64,000 bases of DNA, taken from the NCBI GenBank assembly GCA_951394405.1, contig OX596339.1:2294001-2358000 (forward strand), given 5' to 3'. The DNA is from Coprinellus micaceus. Taxonomy: Eukaryota; Basidiomycota; Agaricomycetes; Agaricales; Psathyrellaceae. Below, one piece after another: positions 1 to 11,799 of the stretch (the stretch's first letter is position 1; the number at the start of each line of letters is the position of its first letter). The notes below the pieces were generated by a model. That model made no database searches, had not been told where the DNA came from, and saw only the letters and a program-made list of their open reading frames with translations. A program made the translations under genes and the position numbers.

Positions 1-176
1 GACCGTTTGTGTTCGACGACGCGGACCTATGGGCTCGGTGAGGGTCTGGAGACGACTGAATGGTGATGAAAACTGACCTTGCCGAATGCACCCTTCCCGA
101 CCGCGCGGTGAAGCTCAAAGTGGTAGAGGTTGACTTCGCCGTCGAAATCCACTGGTTCTGAGAAGCAGCACCCCAT
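1..176 (-). CDS. AGC/YANK-family Ser/Thr protein kinase, 5' part only
   Basis: The start of a protein kinase that runs off the left edge. The ATG lies at 176 and exon 1 ends at 78 before a GTCAGT donor. The N-terminus MGCCFSEPVDFDG has a Gly-2 suitable for N-myristoylation and neighbouring cysteines for palmitoylation. It is followed by a short linker and the glycine loop (VGKGAFGKV) of a kinase domain only about 20 residues from the start. A myristoylation-type N-terminus placed this close to the P-loop is the arrangement of STK32/YANK kinases of the AGC group; in that family it suggests membrane anchoring. The catalytic core is outside the window, so the subfamily is inferred from about 33 residues. 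It is divergent to the YVC1-like gene. Confidence 0.7.
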
Positions 177-431
177 CTCGGCGACGTTTGGGGGAAAGGA
201 AGGGGTTGAGGCGAAGTGGGTATTGGTTTTGAGGTAGAAATACAAGGCTCGCCAAATTGAATTGATGCCGGCCATTCAGCCAGATCTGGCTCACCACGCG
301 CCCACAAGACAATAAACTCGACCACCATCATCTCCCACAAAGTAACAAAAAGAAAGCCTCCTCTCCCGAATAGTGCCTAATTGGACTGGAGAATACGTCG
401 GGCTTTTGAGCGCCAGTACAAGCGCTCAAGG
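177..431. promoter_or_regulatory. Divergent intergenic region, kinase / TRP channel
   Basis: 255 bp separate the two ATGs of divergent genes, so the promoters must lie here. No clear TATA box or known operator was recognised. Confidence 0.5.
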
Positions 432-3400
432 ATGGACGCAGAGCAACGAGCTGGCCTCTTGGCACCGACGGAGGAACATATCGCCCAGGTCAAGGTATTC
501 CCGCTCATTCCGGCGTTGAGGAAGGATGTTACGGTATGTTGAAGTTGTCTTTCAGGTCTGGAGCTGATGCATGAACCTTCATCCTGCTCAGAACACGATT
601 GGTATGTGTGCGGGCATACATACCAGTCAACATATCGCGCTAACTACGACACATAGACAGCGCCCTGACTTGGGAGTGCGTAAACGCTCTCATTTCATGA
701 ACGCGCCAGAAAGCTAATGCGCCCCGTTTATCGCAGCCAGCTGACAGCGGCAGATATCAATTTCGCCGTCGTACGCCCCCTCGTCAACAAGTATGCCCGA
801 CTGCGGAACATGGCCGTCGTCTATGCATGTCTCGTCGTACGGCAGTACTTCCTTGCAGAATCCGAGTCTGAGCTTGCGTTCGCCGGGGTCATGCTGTCCA
901 GGGCAGACCTATGCGAGCTCCTCGCGATAAAGTTGCTCAACAGATTCGCGACCCATTACATCCAGACCATTGCGGTGCTCACTACCAGCTGGAGCCCCCT
1001 GGCGGGTGCCCCGCAACAGGTCGTGGAGACGGTCAAGATGGCGATGAATGCGGACGATGACGACATTGACTCTGCGCATAGTGCGGTTGAGGTGGGCTTC
1101 GGTTCTTCGGATTCCATAACCCGTTTCTCGAAACACGATGCAAGTTGCATAACCACGGCACTTAGCCGTCGCACCCGCGTTTTAGCGGAGGTGGCTGGTT
1201 CTTTTTACCTCTTTTTGTGTGTGGTTTCTAGAGTTTGAGTATTCCACCCAAAGGTTTCTTGCAATGGCAGGGGCACATGAACGTCGGCTCCCGATTGTGA
1301 CCTCATATCTGGCATCCAAGCTTCATGCCCTGGCCCACCTTTTTCTCATTCTCAATTCAATTACGCCTTTTGTTTTCCTCCTCCTATATTCAATTCAAGG
1401 CCCTACCGTCCCGAACAACCCCACTAACAATTAGCCTATACATTTCCACAGATGGCAGTCCAAACCGAAGCTAAAGCCTTCCTCGCCGCACCACTCACCC
1501 AAAAGGTAGTCGCCGATATCTACTCAGGCCGCGTCGTCTTCTCAAGCGTGGCCAACCGCTCGCTCCTCGCCGACAATTACAAGGCACGCGCGATTGAGAT
1601 TTACGACGCTAAAAGAAAGCCATTCTTGGATCATTACAGGTTAAGGGTGCCAAAGTACGGCGTCTACCTGGAATTTATTAACTTTGCCCTATTGCTCCTT
1701 ACACTTGTGCTATCTCTGTCGAGTGCGTCTGACTTTTGGTGTGATGTGGAGTGCTGGGTAGCTGACGGGTCAACAGACCAAGACAAGTCACACGTAACTC
1801 CCTGGGAGGTCGCCTTCATCGTCTTCGCGTCTGCCTTTGCGCTTGAGGAATATACTCAGTCTACGGGAAATGGGTGGATCAGTATGTCGTCGGTGTCATC
1901 CTACAGTTAGCCCTCCTGCTAACGTTTGGTGTGAACAAAAGTCTACATTGCCAACATCTGGAACGCCTTCGACTTTGGCCTCATTGTCATATTCCTCGTA
2001 TATCTAGGGTTGCGGGTGAAAGGCCTATCGGATGGAAATGGTGGGGGCCTTTTTTATTTCTTTACTCCGCTGTTGTCCGTGGGGCGTCCTGACACACCCC
2101 ACAGAAAATATGTCCGCCCTATCCTTCGACGTCCTCTCGTGTGCCGCGTGTATCCTGTTTCCCCGGTCAGTCCTAGAGACCCGCCTAACTTCATTAACGC
2201 TCAATGAATATATCTAGGCTAGCGTTCTTTGCCGTTTCGGACAATGTTGTAATCTTGTGCGTAGCAGGTCTTCTCCGGCTTTGTATTCACCTCAGAGGTC
2301 CCTATTACTAACTGACACTTCATCTCCTTGGTTACGTTCACTTCCACACCTTCGTTACTCACTTTGTTATGCGCCGGTCATCCGTGCATGATAGGTCCCT
2401 CCGCGCAATGACCTCGCAGTTTGTATTCTTTATCGGGATCGCTGCGATTTGTTTCTCTGGACTGTTGTTTACGCTTTGGACGCTTGGTGAGTCTTGTACC
2501 CACAATGTCCACTTAATCTGTGCGGGCGAAGGGCGGCTTTACTTCTTTTCTTCTCTCGCCCCCCCCTCACACCCCGCCGGCTCCGAATCCATTAGCATTT
2601 CCTTTTACACTCGCCCCGCCCCCCTCTACCCCCGCTGCCACTTCTCACCCCTTGTTGGCCACTCGCACACTTCCCCTGAACATCCTCTATCCGTACTGAC
2701 TCGCGGTCTGACTACTTGCAGCCTCTGACACCCAAGCCGACCATGGCGGGCACCAGTGGAGTCTGCAGTCCATCGCATGGCTTATGGTGCAGATATGGTT
2801 TGGAAACACGTACCTGAGCTTTGCGCAGGCCTCGTCGTTCCATCCGTTATTTGGACCTATCCTCATGACAACGTTCGCGGCGCTTTCGAATACGCTTCTG
2901 TTGACGAGTACGTGGAGCCGAATACACAAGATCGACATTGGGATAGTGCTAAAGAGATTTACAGTTCTTATTTCGATCTTGTCAAATACTGTGGCCAGGA
3001 TCGATGCGGTGAGTGCTTGAAACCCGACGGACGATAACGGAAGTGCTGACTTCCCTTCAATCTCAGAATGCGACGCAAGAGGCGAGTCTTTTCCCTGCGG
3101 TCCTGCCTTGAATCTAATGATCCGACAGTATCTCTACCAATTCACTGTATCTACAATCGAGGGGGTCAAGTCCGACGCCCTCTTCTCTTACCAGCCCCCA
3201 TTCAACATTCTCGCCTTTGCCATCCTCAAACCCGCCTCCTGGTTCATCACCCCGCGGTCTCTGCACACTCTCAACGTCTTCTTGATCAAGGTCACCTCCT
3301 TCCCCCAGCTCCTCGTCATTGGTCTCTACGAGAGGTACCTCACCGACGGCAGTCGATTCCGCGAATCCAGTGCCGATATCGCCCAGACGCTGTTCAACAG

Positions 3401-4301
3401 CCTACCAAGGCACATCAAGAACATGCCCCTGGTTGAAGCGTTGGTGGGTTCGACCTCGAACGATTTATTCGAAGCAATCTTCGACGTGGATATGACGAGC
3501 GAGTACGATCCCTTCGAGGATATGGCTGACGAGGACGATGTCTTAGCGCTGCGGTCTCGCCATTCGAGAGAATCACTGGGGCTGGGTGCAACCACAGACG
3601 AAGGGAAGACGAAAGGACGATCAAGGCGCCCGCCACGACTCGCCACACCCACCCGGTCCCCCATTCCTGGAAGTCCAGCGAGTGTCAAGCTCTCTTTGAA
3701 CGAAGCCAGTCCTATTGACTCCCCTGCTGGTGCGGGATCGGTGCGGAGGACTCAAACTCCCCCACGGCGAGCCGCGGGCATGCCTTCCGTCCCCTCGTCC
3801 CCCACCGTCGCTCGGAGTCAAAGTCGCTCCCGTCAGCGCCAGAGGGTGCAGAGCATGCTGTCGCCGATGGATGCTGTAACGATGTTGTCTCCCGATGTGG
3901 TGTCCACGACGAGCAGCGGCAGGAGTCCATTGGCGCGACTCTTCACTGGGCGCTTCACGAATGCGAGCACGGAGCATTTTCAGCACCAGCCCAGCCCCAT
4001 CCACCAAGGACATGTCGGCGGGAGTGGGGTTGCGCAAGTGGAAGCGGGGATTAGAAGGATCGAGGCCCTGCTGGAGGATGTGAGCGAGTTACCAGTACAA
4101 AAGTTGAAGGAAGAGATGAAAGAGCTTCAGGTACGTGTTATTTACACCAGTAAACTGCTAGTAAGACCGTTTGAGCGCTGATAGAGATCGGATTCCCAGG
4201 ACCGGCAGGCGAGGATCGAGAACCTTCTTTTGATGTTGACGAGGGGTATGCGCAACGAGACGCCTCACACGCCCCATCCTAGCCGTCAAGGGACGACCTA
4301 G
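432..4301 (+). CDS. YVC1-like TRP-family cation channel, many exons
   Basis: Resembles the fungal vacuolar, receptor-activated Ca2+-permeable TRP channels (YVC1 family). Exon 1 is 432-533 (start MDAEQRAGLL). A 10-nt exon at 592-601 and a short exon at 657-675 follow, then a long soluble segment from 737 (LTAADINFAVVRPLV). An intron from about 1093 ends at 1451, followed by VVADIYSGRVVFS. Hydrophobic segments occur at about 1670-1720, 1815-1845, 1935-2010, 2100-2240 and 2400-2475. The pore-proximal block at about 2780-2910 reads VQIWFGNTYLSFAQ. The last exons (about 3129-4301) encode a long Ser/Pro-rich cytosolic tail ending in a helix; the stop is at 4299-4301. Middle exon borders are approximate. 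The function is known from the family: Ca2+ release from the vacuole. Confidence 0.8.
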
Positions 4302-4470
4302 TTCGGTATCCACGATTCAAGGACTTCTGGTTTACAATTCGTTTCTCCTTCTCCTGCGGATTACGTTGTCATGGTCATTTCCTTCAAGTATTGCATCCCC
4401 TAGACCGTACATAGGTGCCGCCAATGGTATCTCTTCCATCCTCCTTCTCCTTCTGCGAGTGCAAGCCGCC
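4225..4470 (+). repeat. Source copy of a duplicated YVC1-tail segment
   Basis: The last coding bases of the channel gene (from CCTTCTTTTGATGTTGACGA) and about 170 bp after the stop recur, with scattered substitutions and small indels, at 12246-12515. Here the segment is part of an intact exon, so this is taken as the original copy. Confidence 0.85.
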
Positions 4471-5223
4471 AAGTAACGCCGCTGGGTAAAAATCAAGGTG
4501 GATCCATGTGCTTTAGCTTGTTTTTAAATATATGGAATGGTACATGAGCTACGTTTGAGGCAATGAGGGAGCATATCGCAGAAGATAGACCAGCCTTTAT
4601 GTTGAGTGGGGGAGATCGACGATCTCGTAGGCGCCACGCACGACTCGGAGGCCATCAACTCATCGCTGACCGGTGACCCATCGCATAGACCCTTACCTTT
4701 AAGGTACCTCACCTTTCCACAGCACTATCATCAACACCAGCTTCAAAAATCGTTGCGCACGTATTCCTCTAGGAGCTGGGACTTATAGGTACTATAATAG
4801 CCTCCCAGACCCCCGGCGTTCAGAAATTGGACCGCCCCCGGGTAACATCACCTATCACCTATCGCCTCCACTCCAATATTTACATCCTGTACGCTACCGA
4901 AGGACCAATCATGCTACATCCATGTCTTCTGCTGCTTCGATGGAGATGGATTCCGTGGCTGAGAAGCGACTGAAATGCAGAAGCATCCTTTTCTACTGCC
5001 GCCCCGCAATATTGCCTCAGTCGCGCTCGATGGATCCCCGCTCATCGTAACCCCCGGAGGGACAAACACTAGATATTCATTGCCGCTTGCTACAGCAGTA
5101 CATTTTCGGTGAGATTTATTCTAGGTATCTCGGAAAATACGGCAAGCGCCTGAACAGTACTTATAACAGGGTGACGACTGACGAGAGAGAACGGTGGTAC
5201 TCGATGACATAACATTCGTGATA
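4471..5223. other. Intergenic, nothing recognised
   Basis: No ORF with a recognisable family, no tRNA-like fold and no repeat found elsewhere in the window was seen. Confidence 0.5.
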
Positions 5224-5225
5224 TA

Positions 5226-5900
5226 CAGTAATACACCGGTCCTTTATACAGTTCGTGGCATTTTGACCCTGGGAAGGGCATTCCTGTGTCAATTCCGCTT
5301 TGGTCTTCGGATAACCCATCTCTACCTTCTTGAGTACGCACATGAATATTTTCAGAGGCGAGGAAGCCCTGTGTAGCATCCAACGAGCTGTTGAAGACGA
5401 GGTGGTCAAAACCGGCCTCTATGGGTCCCTTATACACGCGTGTGACCGAGCGTGACCCTGCCAAGTTTGGCGGGGAAGTCCTGGCGTGGCGTGACAATGC
5501 GTGACAAAACCCGGAGGTGCCCTGTATAACGTGAGCTTATACACCTCCGTTTGACAGTCCCAAACCACAAATATCGGCGGATGGATGGTCTTAGCATGTT
5601 GAAAGGAGCTACTAGGACGTACATTCCAACCTTTAAGGCTCGGGGTGGAGAATACCAAGGTCTGTGGCCGGAATAGGGTCAAAATCGGAGAGATCAAATG
5701 GTGCTCCTGCCGACATGTTTGATTTTTTAAATTTCATTAGATACAGTCACAGAAAAACGGGTTGTGCTCGTACACGAATACATGCAAGCGCCACGCTTCA
5801 TAAAATATTCGAGAGAAACAACTTGCTGACGGTCGAGAAATAGGCGGATTAGTGTGGTGTATAACTGACCCCCGGTGTATAAAGGACCGGTGTATTACTG
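5226..5900. mobile_element. Tc1/mariner-type MITE, 675 bp, TA-flanked
   Basis: The ends are perfect 25-bp terminal inverted repeats starting CAGTAATACACCGGTCC. The element is flanked by TA on both sides (5224-5225 and 5901-5902), the target duplication expected of Tc1/mariner/pogo transposases. A related motif (CTTATACAC / CTGTATAA) recurs inside. No transposase ORF is present, so it would depend on a helper. Confidence 0.85.
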
Positions 5901-5902
5901 TA

Positions 5903-7084
5903 ACCCTTTTTGGAAGGGGACTCTGGATGGACCCCGGAAACCACTACCTGCAACTGCCGAGGTGATAATGTCGGCGATTTCAGCGATAGCCACCCCGTGG
6001 TTCTCCCCCACAGCTTCAAGTTAGCCTTGGGTTGATCGATTCTGAGTATCGATGCCCCAACGACTCGTTCGCTTTGAGGATGGTATTCGAACAGAACGAT
6101 CGCGTCGAGGTCACCCTCCCATCAGTTTCCATGACGAACTACGAAGAGAGGCTGCGAGAATGCGGCTCTGGCGTAAAAGATCGTTCTCTGGTTTTGGCCT
6201 CCATTTCCGACTGGGAGGCATGTATTTTTTGCCTGGAGTCCGGCTTGCCCCTCAGATCTCAGAGCTGGCGCGCAGTTGGCGACTTTCCGCGGGCTTCTAT
6301 AAACGGAATTTCCCCGTTGGACGGGTGGTTCGCGCGTCATATGGGCGCATTGTCCCCGAACTTGAGCGCTTGAGACCCGCCCCGAGATCCACGCAGCGGG
6401 TTTCTCCATTTCTCGTGACTTCCCTATCTGCCCTGAGTTCACGTTGTGAGCTCACGCACTCCTCCACCCGTGTCTATTTTTGAGCGAGCGTTTGCCAGCA
6501 AGTGAACGTAAATATAAGGTTCGGGGCGATCGTACAGGATTTCTCGTGACCCCTCGAAAGTAACGATAGAAAATTAGCATCTCAATGTGATTCTCACTTT
6601 CAGGGTTCTCAAAATTTGGCTCGGGCAGACCACACTTGAGGTTCGTGGCCGCTTATCCAGGCACTGGCCTCGTCAATGATCTATCCACAGGAGTGAGAAT
6701 TGCCCCTACGGTATTAGCCAGCACCTTGCCTCGAGGAACCGTAAATCGCGCCATCACGGAGATAACCACGGCAAAGCGGCTGCGCCTTTGCACCCCTATG
6801 TCCGACAAGACTTATTCAAGTTGTTGGTACTATTTTTTCTGGTAGTGAGGTCGCGGCCCTACCTTCATACCTCAAGAACAGAAGGCAATTTTACAAGGAG
6901 CGGACGGACACCCTATGCATATAGCTAGCGCCGAAACCCATGTATAATCCCTACCTACCCACACCGTGAATTGAACCCCTTCACAGCGAGGTCGCGCGGG
7001 CCAATTTAGAATAATCGAAATTTGACCGTGCAGTTCGCCAACACTATACACACACACACACACGCACACCAAGGCAGAGGGCAG
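5903..7084. other. Intergenic, decayed sequence with a CA microsatellite
   Basis: No gene family recognised. ORFs of 113-143 codons at 6032-6483 overlap in two frames and resemble nothing known to me. A (CA)n tract lies at about 7047-7066. Confidence 0.45.
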
Positions 7085-7250
7085 ACAAATCTCCATTTGG
7101 AGGGAGGATTCCTAGATCGGGGGCTATTCTTGAACGCGTAGCAGTGTCAGGAGGGAACTACTTGCGGGTCAAACGAAATTTGCGAAGAGCGGGAGAACTC
7201 ACATATCCTAGTATTGTTCGCCGAACCGGACACGTGCTACGTCTCTTTCA
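7085..7250 (-). pseudogene. Fossil 3' end of a WD40-family gene
   Basis: The minus strand preserves the end of the family's exon 4 (GGCGAACAATACTAGGATAT), the GTGAGT donor, an intron and the start of the last exon (CTACGCGTTCAAGAAT, reading YAFKN). It matches the 3' end of the copy at 12538-12700. The rest of the gene is absent or decayed beyond recognition. It marks an older copy between the channel gene and the present WD40 gene. Confidence 0.75.
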
Positions 7251-7793
7251 GAAGTGAGGGGCGAATTCGGTCACCGAGCCAGACGGACACAGGACCACCA
7301 TTACAGTGTTCCCTCTGAAAACATGCTGCAAGGTGTACGAAGGGGACACACCACACCTTTCCAGCGCGTTTCCACAGTGGATGAGATTAGGTTCATGCCA
7401 AGCCCCTCCTTCGTGTTTGGATCACAAGGACACCAAACAACGCCTTGTCTATGTGGTTGGATTTGTCCTAACAGCGCTGCCAAGGTACAGGTGAGAAGCT
7501 TCGAACTGTTGCGTTCAGGCACATCGCCGTCAAGCCTCTCAATCGTAAATTTTTACAAATCGAACTCGGTAAGGATATTTCAATGGTTACTTGCTATACG
7601 ATCCTAAATTTTCGTAAAATTATGTGAAGTGGAAGCATGTGAACAGCCCGCAAAAAGATCCCCACCTTGGACAGGATCTTGTCCCAAGCCCCTTCTTCGA
7701 AGGAATCCGGCACGCCGGACCGAAGCAAGGGCTTTCTCCGAACCTAAGATAGACTTGGTGCAGAAGCCGATGCCTTAAGGCACGGCGGTACGA
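7251..7793. other. Intergenic, nothing recognised
   Basis: Overlapping short ORFs only, with no recognisable family. It may include decayed sequence of the fossil WD40 copy, but I could not align it by eye. Confidence 0.4.
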
Positions 7794-7801
7794 GTCTTTA
7801 C

Positions 7802-8141
7802 AGGACCCCCGAATATAGGGGGAGAGGTCTGATCCCAACAAAAAAATCCCTGTCTGGTCCAAAACCTCGGCCCAACGGGCAAATTGTCTGGTCTAAATCT
7901 AACCTAGGTGTCAAAGCACCCCCAATACCTCCGGTCCGGGACAAATATTCGAATTTCCGCCTAATTTTCTTCTATTTCTGGCCCCCATCCCCCACAATTC
8001 GATCCCATTTGTCTGGTCCAGCGCCTAACCTGGACCTAAAACCGCCAAAAATCTGTCTGGTCTGGATCTGAGCTTCGCGGCCTTTGGCCGCGATCTGTCT
8101 GGTCTAGGGATCAGGCCATCCCCCCAGTATTCGGGGGTCCT
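7802..8141. mobile_element. hAT-like MITE, 340 bp, 8-bp TSD
   Basis: The terminal inverted repeats begin AGGACCCCCGAATA and extend about 40 bp with few mismatches. They are flanked by a perfect 8-bp direct repeat GTCTTTAC (7794-7801 and 8142-8149), the target duplication length of hAT elements. The interior holds four copies of the motif TGTCTGGTC, plus one more at the left edge, and a hairpin around CGCGGCCTTTGGCCGCG. No ORF. Confidence 0.88.
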
Positions 8142-8212
8142 GTCTTTACAGGGCTTTCAACGAGCTCATATAGTGTCCGACTTACTCATTGCCTTTTCAA
8201 CGGCAATACCTT

Positions 8213-8733
8213 CAGTTTACAGTGTCTTGCATATTGGTTTGCATCGCGATTTTTTTTCAAACGAGTGTGACAGGGTCACACGGCGCTAGTATACCGTGTG
8301 GGGTAAACCCATGGGACCGGCCAACGGCCTCAAGTGTCGACTCTGCAATAAAATGTGCATGAACGAGCTTGACTGAGAGTACCTTTTTCGCCAAATATTG
8401 AAGTCCCCAGTGGTCGTGAGTTGAATTAGACGATGTGGCGACACCTTTTTCCCTGCCCACCACCACCATTCCCCGCCGGATTGGCTCCTCCACTTGACAT
8501 GGGCTCAGCAAAACGGCCAGGTGGGACCTCGGGCTTCAGAGGCGACTTGCCGGGGCATTTTACACTGGCATATCATCGTGCTTGGACTCATTCCAGTCGA
8601 CACTAGAACGCTGAGCGCTGACCAAACGCTACCAAACGCTGGAAAGTATTGCGTCCGGCGTGACCCTGTCAAGCCCCGTCACGCCCGTTTGGAAAAAGTC
8701 GCGATGCAAACCAATATGCAAGACACTGTAACT
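8213..8733. mobile_element. Inverted-repeat element, probable MITE remnant
   Basis: About 60-70 bp at 8213-8287 (CAGTGTCTTGCATATTGGTT and following) recur inverted at 8650-8733 with high identity. Weaker similarity continues outward (CCTTTTCAACG versus CCTTTCAACG). Exact ends and a TSD could not be fixed. The right arm contains a 12-bp stretch absent from the left. The interior has no recognisable gene. Confidence 0.65.
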
Positions 8734-8765
8734 CAGTTTAAACGTACGTCGCGTTGAAAGGCGTT

Positions 8766-9337
8766 GATTCGGTTTACGGAAATTTCCGACATAGCTGCAC
8801 GAGTACACAAACTTCTTGACTTGGATCCGCCGGAGATGTACATAGACCCTGAGTGAACTGTCAAAGGTTAAATTCATCTACTTACCGAAGCTGTGGATAT
8901 CATTTTGAATTGAATCTGGTTTATTTGCCCGAAAGATGGACAATATGACTTGAATACCTCACTTGCTATCAACGTGTGATCTCATGGAATGCTGTGGAAC
9001 GCTGGTGTGCCCTTCACCAATGAGCCTGAGGCGTAGCTGATCACCGGCAGCTAGTGCTGCTGCGAGCTCGAGGTCCCTCGCAAGTTCGCGAAGCTATTCC
9101 CACGACCAAATTCGGAAGCTCAAATCGACGACCTCCTTCGAGTTGCCTTGATGATAACACACAGCCTACAGGTTTCAACAAGTTTGCGCCTGTGTTCACT
9201 TAAACGAGCCTCCCCTCCTGGAGATGACTGTCATTACCTCTAGAGAAACCTTTTTCAGGGGATATGGCGCCCCGTGAAATGGATCTCTGGTCGTTTCGAA
9301 GACGGTTTACTGGAACCTCAACTTGAACCAGACATGT
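8766..9337. other. Intergenic, nothing recognised
   Basis: No ORF of note and no repeat found elsewhere in the window. Confidence 0.45.
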
Positions 9338-9345
9338 GTTGGAGG

Positions 9346-9859
9346 TAGTGCTGTACGGGCCTGGGCTTGGCCTGAAAGCCCCGGCTTGGGCCTGGCTTTG
9401 GGCGGCTCGGGCCTGTTAAAATCACAGGCCAGGCCCTAAGCCCCCAAATGACGAGGGCCCGGCCTGGCTTGGGCTTGGGCCCCGGCTTTTGACTACATAT
9501 CAATTGTATTGAATTTCGAGTTAACACTACAAATATTTGTATTGATATTATTTATAGCTGATATACATATACTTAGACGCCCAGCACAAGTGCCCGTTCA
9601 GGTCAAAATAAAAGTTGTACAGCATGGGGGTTGAACACCAGACCTTCTCGCACTCTTCTGTACCACCAACCACTTGACTACAACACCCATGCCTACCCAA
9701 ACTGGTAATCGGGCCTAGGCCCCCGGCCTGGCACTGCAAGCCAGGCCCTGAGCCAGGCCGGGCCCTACTGCCAAATATGCGAGGGCCCGGCTCGGCTCGG
9801 CCTGTAAGGGCCCGGCTTGGCCCGGCTCAGGGCTTCGAGCCCGAGCCTGTAAGGCACTA
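9346..9859. mobile_element. hAT-like element with GC-rich ends, 514 bp, 8-bp TSD
   Basis: The ends read TAGTGCTGTACGGGC and GCCTGTAAGGCACTA, which are imperfect terminal inverted repeats. Perfect 8-bp direct repeats GTTGGAGG flank them at 9338-9345 and 9860-9867. The outer 150 bp on each side are made of degenerate GGCC/GGGCTT words (positions 9353-9490 and 9713-9850). The AT-richer core contains a tRNA-like sequence. No transposase ORF. Confidence 0.87.
9622..9692 (-). other. tRNA-like sequence inside the hAT-like element
   Basis: On the minus strand a 71-nt segment begins GCATGGG and ends CCCATGC, a perfect 7-bp acceptor-like stem. It has GTAGTCAAGTGGTT in the A-box/D-arm position and GGTGTTCAACCCC in the B-box/T-arm position. 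The inner arms pair poorly, so it is a degenerate tRNA or pseudo-tRNA rather than a convincing tRNA gene; the anticodon cannot be assigned. Confidence 0.4.
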
Positions 9860-9867
9860 GTTGGAGG

Positions 9868-10244
9868 TAATGGTTTGAGCTCTCGAGCTGAGTTCGAGCC
9901 ACGCGAGTTCAAAATTCCCTTAATCTATATTATATAGATTAGACCTCGATGGGAACAGGGCCAAAGTATGGGTCGATGTCTGTCGATGCGCCCCCGTCCC
10001 TTTCCAAGATCTCAATCGGGGGCGCCTCTTGCTAGATAGCGTCGTCGACACACCCATATCGCCGATACCACGGGAACACCCTCCGTGGCCCAGCTGGCCT
10101 TGCGTATAAAACATTCACCATGTGTTCCCCTCTGCCCTATCTTTCGACGGCCTGCCAGCGCTTCTTCCCTTGTCGACATCGCCAAAGCCTCCATACGCAC
10201 GACCAGAACGCTGAGATTTCCCTTCCTCTATTCCCTCGTATGCA
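9868..10244. other. Intergenic region upstream of the kinase
   Basis: Holds a palindrome TAATCTATATTATATAGATTA-like core near 9920-9941 and otherwise nothing recognised. It would contain the kinase promoter. Confidence 0.4.
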
Positions 10245-11799
10245 ATGGGCTGCGTTCCATCCCGCCTTTTCCGAACTCAACCTCCCACCACTGCGGCGCC
10301 GGGCGATTCAGATCAGCCTCACCGGAATGCTGCTCATTCATTCGAATCTCTCGCAGTCCCCCAAGATAGTGACCTACAACGAAGCCAGCTGATGGGCTTG
10401 CTCAAGGCGCTTCAGGCAGATGGGTACCCGTCTGCGTGGCAGAAGCGCGCCACACTCACGGCCCACCTTGATGCCATTATTGCATCTACGGAGTCGTATA
10501 GGGAGCTCCTGGAATACACTGGCGACGAGGCACAACTAATTATCGAAGCCATTCAATGGGTGCGTCGTTCTGTAGTTAGGTCCAATATCAGAACCCTAAT
10601 GCCTTCCATGTAGTTACTGAATTTCCACCCTTCCCTCGAGGAAGGGATAGAGAAACGGTGTCCATACATACAAGCACTGGTCCGTCTCGCTGGGAAAGTG
10701 GGGCTGGTACCCCGATCCTACAGGCTGGATAAATTTGAAGGGAAGGTGCTGCTTTTCCAGTCACCTGTGGTCGACATCTATAAAGCTGGTCACCCTGGTC
10801 GTTCCGTATGTCTAAAGCAATACCGCATCAATCCCAAAGTCAACGTGGATAATGCTAAGAGGGTATGTGCTTGTCGTACTATTATCTGAGGCGGGTCTGA
10901 GTTTTTTTCAGCTATCCATCAGAGAGGCTATATTTTGGTTCAATCACCAGCACCCCAATGTGCTCCCTTTCTTGGGAGTCGTCGAAACTCGATCTGCCTT
11001 CTACTTAGTATCTCCTTACTTCGAGTTTGGCACCCTCGCAGACTATCTCAAGACATCTCCGACCTTAGATCGTCGTCTGCTGGTCAGTATCGGTTCCTGT
11101 CCCGCATTCGCTTTTGCCATTCGCTGCACCAGCTGATTTTTGCCAGGTCCAGGACATTACAAGTGGCCTGGACTATTTTCACAGTTACAAATTCATCCAC
11201 GCCGATATAAAGCCTCAGAACATCTTCATGCATACCTCTGGACGCGCAGTCCTTGCTGACCTGGGGCTGTCCCGTCTAAGCGATAGCGACATCCTGACTT
11301 GGCCTTCGGTCCAAACGATCGACCCGCAGTTGGCGCCGGGCATCTACCCCTGGCTTGCCCCCGAGATCCTTTCGGCTGGGATTCTCGAACCTAATGAGAG
11401 TGGGCGCTTGGTTGTGTTTACTTCCGCGAGCGACGTTTATGCTCTGGGTGGCGTCATTTATGAGGTGGGCCTCCTCCATATTGCACAAGCCGTTAGTGAG
11501 AGATGCGGCAAGACTAACTGGCCGGTGTTTCCCTGTAGATCTTCACTGGTCTGATGCCATTCCATGACTTCGGGCTCAACGAAATTATCCAGCGAGTGCC
11601 TCAAGGTGCACGACCCTGAAAGCCCCAGCGTTCTGACGCTGCCTTCACCTGGCTGGGGTTGACCGATACCATATGGACGGTGATAGAGCGGTGCTGGAGC
11701 CACCATCCTGACGCAAGGCCAACTTTGAAGGCCTTGCTACGGGAGCCGTTCCTAGTCGATCTCCCGGATGAGCGCCCTCCAATCCCGTACGAAGGCTGA
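10245..11799 (+). pseudogene. TKL-like protein kinase broken by one stop codon
   Basis: Five exons with matching phases: 10245-10559, 10614-10862, 10912-11082, 11147-11464, 11539-11799. The N-terminus MGCVPSR could be N-myristoylated. An N-terminal helical region precedes the kinase domain. Visible motifs are VCLKQY (beta-3 lysine), HADIKPQN (catalytic loop, HAD in place of HRD), DLGLSR (DFG equivalent), an APE-like PWLAPE and a C-lobe WxxIxRCW block. An in-frame TGA at 11617-11619 truncates the domain before that last block. The reading frame then stays open to a natural-looking stop at 11797-11799. The stop fits a C-to-T change of a CGA codon. It could be a pseudogene, a truncated active kinase or a sequencing error. 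Confidence 0.75.

Noticed and set aside
3326..4037. Minus-strand ORFs of 77-138 codons over the channel gene
   Set aside because: They are antisense shadows of the Ser/Pro-rich tail exon.
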